A DNA stretch of 32,768 nucleotides from Elusimicrobiota bacterium. GTDB lineage: Bacteria > Elusimicrobiota > Elusimicrobia > 2-02-FULL-39-32. The translations under genes and the position numbers were made by a program. The stretch covers positions 1 to 32,768 of the forward strand of contig JAKFYJ010000028.1 of NCBI GenBank assembly GCA_021730935.1, given 5' to 3'. This document shows, piece after piece, positions 1-9,000 of the stretch. Positions within the stretch are counted from its first letter, which is position 1; each line of letters opens with the position of its first letter. Under the pieces are notes generated by a model. That model saw only the letters and a list, made by a program, of their open reading frames with translations. It was not told the DNA's origin and did no database searches.

Positions 1-1
1 T

Positions 2-3000
2 GTCAGCACGGGCAACACTCTCTTTGGGAATTTGGTCAACGGTTTGGAGCTGGCGGGTGGAACAATTTCTCACGATTATTATTGGCCCAATCTGGACATG
101 CCGTATGTTCCCAGCGGAGTCATTTCAGTCAACAACCGGAACTGGACCATGGATCCGGGAGTGATCGTGAAATCCAAGCCGGGAGGGGCGGCTTTAACCG
201 TTCAGAATGGAACCATGACAGTTGTGGGATCTCAGACGGAACCCATTGTGATGACCAGCATCAGCGATGACTCTGTCGGAGGCGACACCAACAACAATGG
301 GTCCGCGACATTGCCTGGGGCGGGGAATTGGAGCGGAATCGGGATCGGAAATGGATCGGGGTTAAGCTTCATGAAAGCGGGCAACCTGATCCTTAAATAT
401 GCCGGGACTGGCGTGACCATAAACAAAGGCGTGCTCGACATCTCTGTCTCCACCATTACAAACGGCTCTTCCAACGGATTCGCTCTCAGCTCATTCTCCA
501 CCGCAACCATCACAGACTGCCGGATTTCCTCAAACGCGACCGGCATCAATCTTTCTCAATCCACACTCACGATTTCCGGAAGCTTCCTAACCAATAACAT
601 AAGTTATGGCCTTAACATCAACACCCAAGGCGTATTGAATTTGTTCAAAAACCAGGTGACAGGAAATGGAGACAGAGGCGTCTATCTGAACGGCGCGGCC
701 CTGGCGATGATCGATCAAAACAACATTTCATCAAACATCAACTCGGGAATCTACAGCGACCAGCCGATCGGATCAGTCTCCATCACCAACAACACCCTCA
801 CGAACAACAAAAACCAAGCCATCTATTTTGCAAGCCCGGACTTCACTTCGATTTCTATCGCAGGAAATATTCTGTCAGGTAACTCGAGTAATGGCTTTGA
901 ATTGGGAGCAGGAAATGTTCCTCACAATTATTACTGGCCCAAATTTGACCTGCCTTATGTTTCCAATGGCGTGACAGTCTCCCAAGGCAACTGGACCATT
1001 GACCCGGGAGTCATCGTCAAGTCCCGCGGCGGCGGTCTCACCGTTTCCAACGGAACGATGACCGTTTTGGGGACCCCTGCTGAACCCATTATCTTCACGA
1101 GCGTCCATGACGACAGCTTCGCCGGGGACACCAACAACAACAGTTCAGCCACACTTCCTTCCCGAGGAAACTGGTCCGGGCTCTCCATCGGAGACGGAAC
1201 TCGTCCCAGCGTTCTCAAGGCGCAGAACATCCTGATCAAATTTTCCGGCAACAGCATCACCATAAATAAATCACTTTTGGACCTCTCGCGATCCACAATA
1301 GCTTTAAACAGCGGCGACGGCATCAACCTGAGCAATTTCTCCACAGGCACTGTGACAGACTGCCAGATTTCTTCCAACAACGGGGCCGGGTTCGCAGTGT
1401 CTCAATCAACATTGATCTCAACAAACAATACTGTTTCACTCAATTTGGCTCACGGCATTGTTGTGACCAATAAAGGTGTGCTTCAGGATGTTTTCAGAAC
1501 CGTGGTGACGAGGAACACCGGCATTGGCATATATTTGAGCGGAGCGGCGCACGCAAACATTAGAAACAGCACCATCTCTTTCAACACCAGCAATGGCATT
1601 TACAATGACCAGTCGCAGGGAACGCTCATTGTTTCTTCCAACGTGATCCACCACAACAGCGGCGTGGCCGTTTCAGTTCTTGCCAGTTTAAGCACTGTGA
1701 CCGTCAACAACAATTCTGTTTTTTCAAATGCCTCCAATGGATTGGATATCAGCGGAAATGTGTCTGGAGATTATCGGTGGCAGAAACAAGGCATTCCGTA
1801 TGTTTCAAACGGTGTGAACGCTGCGAACGGTCTCTGGACCATCGAGCCCGGAGTCATTGTTAAATCCCGCCCGGGGACAAGCTTAACCATACTCAATGGA
1901 ACCATGACGGCTTTGGGAACCCCCTCGGAACCCATCGTCTTCACCAGCCTTAATGACGACAGTTTTTCAGGCGACACCAACAATGACGGTTCCGTGACAA
2001 AACCTGCGCGCGGGGCCTGGGGAAACATCGGTGTCGGCAACGGAGCAGTGCCGGGCTCCTTCATCGGTCAAAACCTGATCGTGAAATACGGCGATTCCAC
2101 CTTTGATGTGAAAAAAGGCAATCTGGACTTGTTTGCCTCCCTCATTTCAAGCGGCGCGACTTCAGGCATCCGCATGAACACGCAGTCGTCCGTGACGGTG
2201 AATTTGTGCCAGATCACAGGGAATGAACGCGCATTTTTTATGAACAGTTCCGTGGGCTCCGTCCACAAGAGCGTTATTTCGGGCAACTCCTCTTTCGGGG
2301 TGTTAAACGAAACTCCCGGACTCCTGTTCGACGCCACAAACAATTATTGGGGCCACCCTTCAGGCCCGAACCCGCCCGGAAGCGGCGACAAGGTTTCCGC
2401 AGGCGTCAATGTCTCGCCGTTCCGTTCCATTCCTCCGGACTTCTCGCAGACCGACCCGCAGATTTCCTCGGTCACGGCAGCGGGCTCGGCGTTCAGCGGG
2501 GCGTTCCTCAGGAAAGGAATCGTGGACCATGTTCACAATGGCGGCATATCTTTCTCTCTCCAGTTTGACCAGTTTATGGACACGACCGTTCTCCCCGCAG
2601 TGGCCTTCGGCTCCGCGTTCCCTTTCAATCAATATCCCGTGTCCGGCTCCTGGCAAGACCTCAAAGTCTGGTCCGGCACCGCCGCCCTCACAAACTTGAT
2701 CCCGAACGCTCTCTATAATCTCTCCGTTTCCCAGGCCGTGGGACAGAACGCCCAGCGCATGTCTCCCGACAATGTTTATTCCTTTATCCTGGACACGCTT
2801 GCTCCCTCGTCAGCCGCCGTCACGGGAGCCGTCAATCAGCAGGGCGACATCGCGGTCAGTTTCACCCGCAAAGAGCTGAGCTCAGAAGCCGGCTTCATCC
2901 TGGACCGTTCCACCAGCGCGACCTTTGTGCCCTTTGCAACTCTCGCAGACGAGTTTCTGCAAAACACAGTTCAGACTTTGCCTTATCTGGACAAGACCGG

Positions 3001-6000
3001 AATTTCAGGAGATTATTTTTATCGCGTCAGTTTCAGAGACCTTTCCGGAAATGTCGGACCCTATTCCAACTCCATCGTCGTCAACCTGGACACCAATGTC
3101 CCTGTCGCCCCGCAATTCCTGAACGCGCTCTCCGCCGCGGGGGGAACCGTGAAACTTGCCTGGTCCCAGGCGCCCGGAAGCAACTCCGCTTTTTACAGGA
3201 TATACAGGAGCACCACCAGCTCGGATCTCCTCTCCGCTTCCCAGCCCCAGATCAAATTTCGAGTCGCGGACAATGTCGCCAAATTGACCTATACGGACAC
3301 TCCGCCCAAAGACGATCTTTATTATTATGCCGTCACTTCCGTCAATTCGTCATTCAAGGAAAGCGTCCTGTCGGACCCGGCCTATGCTCAGACCGACCGC
3401 GTCCTGCCCACGGCAAAAGTTTCCGTTTCCACGCCCGGAATTTTGGGCCCGGGGAATTATGCCGCAACCCTCACGCTTTCGGAAACCCTTTCCCAGCCGC
3501 CGTTCTTCCTTTTCGCTCCGGCCGGGTCCTCGCCCCAGGCGCTGAACATTTTTGCGCTCTCCGCCACCGTCTGGCAGGCGACCCTCACAGTCACTTCGCA
3601 GATGCCCGAAGGCCAGGGCGCCTTCTCGTTCCAGGGCACAGATTTTTCAGAAAATGTCGGAACAGTGATCACCCAGGGCAAAAACATCACCCTGGACACC
3701 CGCGGCCCCGTCGGACAAGTTTCCTTGTCTTCCGCCTCTCCCATCAGCCAGGGCGAATTCAATCTCGTCCTCACCCTGAACGAAGCTCCCGTTTCCACAC
3801 CCACAGTCTCCGTCAAACCCGCGTCTCGGCCCGCTTTCTCTGTGCCTCTCGTGGCGCTTTCCACGAATTCCCGTTCCTGGTCGGGCCAGGTTTCCGTCAC
3901 GACCCACACCGGCGAAGGTTCGGCAGTTTTTGTCTATAGTTCCACGGATGCTTTCGGCAATGAAGGCGCCATCCTGCAAGGAACAACCTATTTCATCGTT
4001 GACACCGTTGCTCCGGGCCTCCCGCTCGTGCCGCGCGCCAATCCTGCCGCGGGGGGAATCATCAATCTCTCATGGAGCGCTCCCCTGGGAGAGAAAGCGG
4101 TCTCATATCGCGTTTTCAGAAACAACCTTTTCCTCGCCGATGTCCTGCCTCTCTCCGACGGTTCCGGGAAATTCCAGGACCAGACTCCCTCGGACGGACT
4201 TCAGGAATATTCCATCGTCTCAGCGGACATTGCCGGAAACCTCGGGGCCCCCGCAAAAACTTCAGGAATTTCAGATTCCGTGCCGCCTCCCGTTCCGGTC
4301 AACATGTCCTCAACCATCAACGCTTTCGGAGCCGTTCAGGTTTCCTGGTCCGCGGATACCGGAGAAACCCCCGCGTCTTATAAAATTTATCGTTCCACTC
4401 GCCCCATCCTCTCTCTCTCAGGGCTCACGGGACTGAACGCTCTCCCGCCTTTTGTCGATTCTCCCTCTCAGGACGCCACATTCCATTATGTCGTGACAGC
4501 TCTGGATGTCATCGGCAACGAAAGCGCCTTCTCAGCCGAAACTTCCGTGCTTTATGACAAAGCGCCGCCCATCATCACTTTCAAGAATGTGTCCACCGGC
4601 GCGATTTCCAGAACAGATCTTTTTCCCGCTTTCACCGCGACCGACGGAAATCTGGACCCTGCCTCAGTTCATGCCGCCCTCAACGGCACAGATTTCGTTT
4701 CCGGGGACGCCGTCTTCGCCGAAGGGGCCTATACCCTCACGGCTTACGCAACAGATTTCGACGGACACACAACCACAGCTTCAATCCAGTTCTCCATCGA
4801 CAAAACTCCGCCCCAGATTTCGTTCCAGAACATCGCTCCAAACGATGTCCTTTATTCCACCTTCACTCCTCTGATCCTCATCACGGACCTGAACCTCGGA
4901 ACTTCCGCCTTCACGCTCACCAACTCCACCGGCGGTGTTTCCTCTTATAAAGCCGGAACCCCTCTCAAGCAAGACGGCAATTTCACCCTCACCGCGACGG
5001 CGAAAGATTTGCCCGGCAACGCCTCCACGGCAACGGTCAGTTTCCGGCTGGACCTTGAACCTCCAGCGCCCCTGAACCTGAGCGTAAACATCAAAAACAC
5101 CGCCTTCCTCACCTGGGGCCGGCCTGATCAGGATGTCACGGCTTATCGCGTATACAAAAATGGTTCCAGAATCAGTTCCAGCCTGCACCCTGAAATTTTC
5201 TTTGAAGACACGGGTTTTGCCGCCGGAGCCCAGACGGTTTATGAAGTGACCGCCGTTGACGCGCGCGGAGCCGAAGGCGCCGTTGCCAAAGCTGTTGTCC
5301 CCGCCGTCACTTTCACTCTGGACCCCGTGGTTTTGACCCGCGGATTCATTGACCAGATCAATCCCAGGGCGCTCAACGCAAGCACGGCGTCCGTCTCCGT
5401 GAGCGGGTCTCTTGAACTTTTTTCCAACGGCGTTGTCATCTCGCGGTCCAGCATGACGCAGATCTCCGTGAAAGGCGGGAACTTGGGCGACCTCTCAGGA
5501 TATCTTTCCGTCCCTCCGTCGTTGCCCGCGGCCTCTTCCCTCAATGTGAAACTCTTCTTCCCGGCCGCGCCCGGCTCAACGATTTCTCTTGAAGAAACTT
5601 TCCCGGCCTCCGCCGTGGACGCAGTTTCGCCTGTCGTTGAAATTTTGCCGGACCCTCTCGTCCCCGGCACGATCGTTCCCGTCCGCGTGCAGTTTTATAA
5701 CAGAGGTTCCGCCCCTCTCGACATCGTCTCAGCCAAAGTTTCAGGCGGAGCCATTCTTGCCGGAGACATCATCGTCAACCTCAAATCCCAGGCAGGGACT
5801 CTCCTTTCTTCGGGAGGCCTCAAACAAACAGCCGGCGCTTCCGCCGCCGTCATCAGCGGTCAGCAATCTTTCTTCATCACCGTGCCCGGCCATTCAAGCG
5901 TGCTCTTTGACCCCATTCAGGTCCTGGTGCCCAACACGCTTCTCCCCGGACTTGATCTTGAAGCGACCGTGAGCACCCCGTCTTTCAGTCTCCCGTTCCA

Positions 6001-9000
6001 GCCCGTCAAAGCGCCGAGCGGATTTTCCAAAACCCTGCTCCAGCCCGTGATCGCCGATATCCCCTATAAAACCACGGTTTCTCCTCAAAAATCGTTCTAT
6101 GACACAGGGTCCAGCGTCACCCTCACGGGTTTCGCTTTCGACGCGGGCGGTTCCTCCGTTCCCAATCAGGCTGTCGTGGTCCACATCACGAACCAGGGAT
6201 TTGAGCGCAAACTCAATGTCCAGACGGACAATCAGGGGCTTTTCACCGCGGTCTTCAACCCTCTCCCCAACGAGTTCGGATTTTACAGCGTTTTTGCCGC
6301 TCACCCTTCCGTCGTTTCCCAGACGCCTCAATCGTCGTTCACGATCCAGGCCTTCAATTTCCAATACGCCAACTTCAGCGCCGCTGTTTATGAAAACTCC
6401 TCGTTCCAGTTCAACATCGATCTCCTGAACCAGGGCGTGAACACGCTGAACGGTCTCGTGTTCGATCTCATGGCCCTTTCCACTTCCTCAATTGATCTCA
6501 CGCTCAACACTCTCACGGTCCCAAGCGACATCGCCCCCGGTTCCAGAATTTCCCTGCCCTTCACCGTCTCTGCGCCCGCAGGTTTGGGTTCCGCCGATTT
6601 CCTGATCAAGGTGACGGAATCCAACGGATATTCCCGATCCATGCCCATCAAGATCACCGCCGTTCCCGTGCCTGTGAACTTGCCGCCCAATGTTCCGCCG
6701 CCGCCTCCCGTGGTGATCAAGCCCGCTCAGCCCGTCATCACGCCCCAGGTCTTAAATTTCGGCATGCTTTCCGGAACCCTGAGAACTCAGGTCATCACTT
6801 TGAAGAACACAGGCGATTTGCCGTGGAAGAATGTTTCTCTGACCAATCCTGCTTTCCCCTGGGTTGTCATTCAAGGATCAACACTTCTTGGGGACATTCC
6901 CGCCGGAGGCAGCGTTCTTGTCACACTCAGTTTTGAACCGTCTCCAGCCGCCGCAAATGGCGTTTATCCCGCAAATCCCCTCATCCAGGTTTTGTCAGAC
7001 GGGTTCCCTGTTTTTCCTGTCGCCGCTTCTGTTTCCATCACTTCTTCCAAAATAGGGAACGCGGTTTTCAGCGTGATAAATGCCGACAAACCCAAAATTA
7101 ACGGCACAGGAGAGGGCGTTCCCAATGCGACAGTCAGCCTCCAAAGTTTGGATCTTGCAGGGCTCAGCTTCAGCAAGGTCTCGGACGCAAACGGAACCGC
7201 GATCTTCTCAGACATTCCGTCAGGGAATTATTCTTATCGCGCCGGCGCGAGCGGGTTCCAATCTGTCACGGGCAACCTGATCATCGAGTCCGGAATGGAC
7301 AACCTTGTGGAAGCTGTTTTGCCCACATCCATTATCACCTATACATGGACCGTCACCCCCACAACCATCGTCGACCAATATGACATTGTTTTAAGCGTGA
7401 CCTATAAAACCGATGTTCCTGCGCCGATCGTCGCTTTCGATCCGCCGTTTTTTGATGTCGAAATGGACGGAGGCCAGACGGCTTATGGGCAGATCAACGT
7501 CACGAACAACGGCGCGATCCGGATCATCGAATATACGCTTGATTTCAGCGGCGACCCTGAGATCAGCGTCAGCTTGGGAAATGGTTTTATCGATGAGATC
7601 CTGCCTGGACACAGCGTTTCAATTCCCGTCGCGATCCATTTGCAAAGCGCTTCCTGCCACGCGGGAAAAATCAAGCATCAATACAAATATGTCTGCGCCG
7701 CCGGACTGGTCGTCCCGGTCCAGCTTCCGGACATCTCGATCACGGCTGGAAACACTTGCCACAACAAACCCTCTTCAGGCGGGACAGGAGGTTCCGGCAA
7801 TTTTGGTCAGCCGATCGTCAATGGTTCGGTCGTGGGCTATGTTTCCAGCGGAGGCGGTGGGAACGGCAGCGGAAGCGGCGCCGGATCAGGCGGAGGTTCG
7901 AGTTATGGGTTCCCGGGAACTTCTGTTCAGCTCCCCAACCTGCCCAAATTGCCTTTGCCCAAACCTCCGGAATGCAAGGATGAAGATCTGAAGCCCAGCA
8001 CGGACATACAGTGCGATGATTGCGACGGCGTCAACCCCCTCACGGGACTGCTCTCGAAAGCCGCCGGCTGGTTTGGGTTTCCTCCCGGCTCTCCCGAAAT
8101 GGCGGTGCGTCCGGTTTATAGTTCCGGCAACAGGTCCCAGAAGGATCAAGGGGCTGGCTGGTCAGATGTGTTCGGCCAAACATTTCACTTGGAAGTCGCC
8201 ACGGGAACTCTCACTGGAGTTTCTGCGAACGGGACAACTAAGAAATATATTTTCGTCGGCGCCAACGCTCAGGGAGGCGAATATCTGAACCCCGCGGACA
8301 CTTATGAATCGGTCCGCAGACAGAACTTTCTGCAAGGCATTCCCCAGAGCATGCTGCAGACGTTCAAAGACGGTTCCTCCATCCTTTATAAAATCGCCAA
8401 CGGCGCGCCCCACACCTATCTGGTTTCCGAAATGACAGATTCCAACGGCAGCAAAACCGTAATCTCCCGAGATGTCTTTGGGCGGATCGAACAGGTGACA
8501 GATGTCCACGGCCGCAAACTCACGTTCACCTATAACGGCGTTTCAGGGAAAGTCACCAAGATCACAGACGACACAGGCCGGTCCGTGTCTTATAATTATG
8601 ATCTCCAGGGCAACAAGATCGACGAAGCCGATGCCAACGGCGACAGCACATCCTTTGAATATGACTCTGAAGGCCGCATGACCCAGGTTCATTTTCCCAA
8701 CGGCGGAGTCCGATCCTTCGCTTATTCCAGCTCCACAAGCGGAAGAGTGGTCAGCGAGTCCCAGGAAGGCAATATAGAAACAAAAACCTATGCCTATGAC
8801 GACAACGCCCAGACCACAGAGGTGGACAGCGCGGGCCGGGGAAAGTTCACCTATCTCTGGATTGAAAGCAACGGTCTAAAAAAACCTTTCGGCGTGATGG
8901 ACCCCGACGGGCGGACGACGGCGTTCACTTATGACGAGAACATGAACCTGACGTCTGAAACAGATTCGAACAGCCATAAAACTCAATATTCTTATGATGA

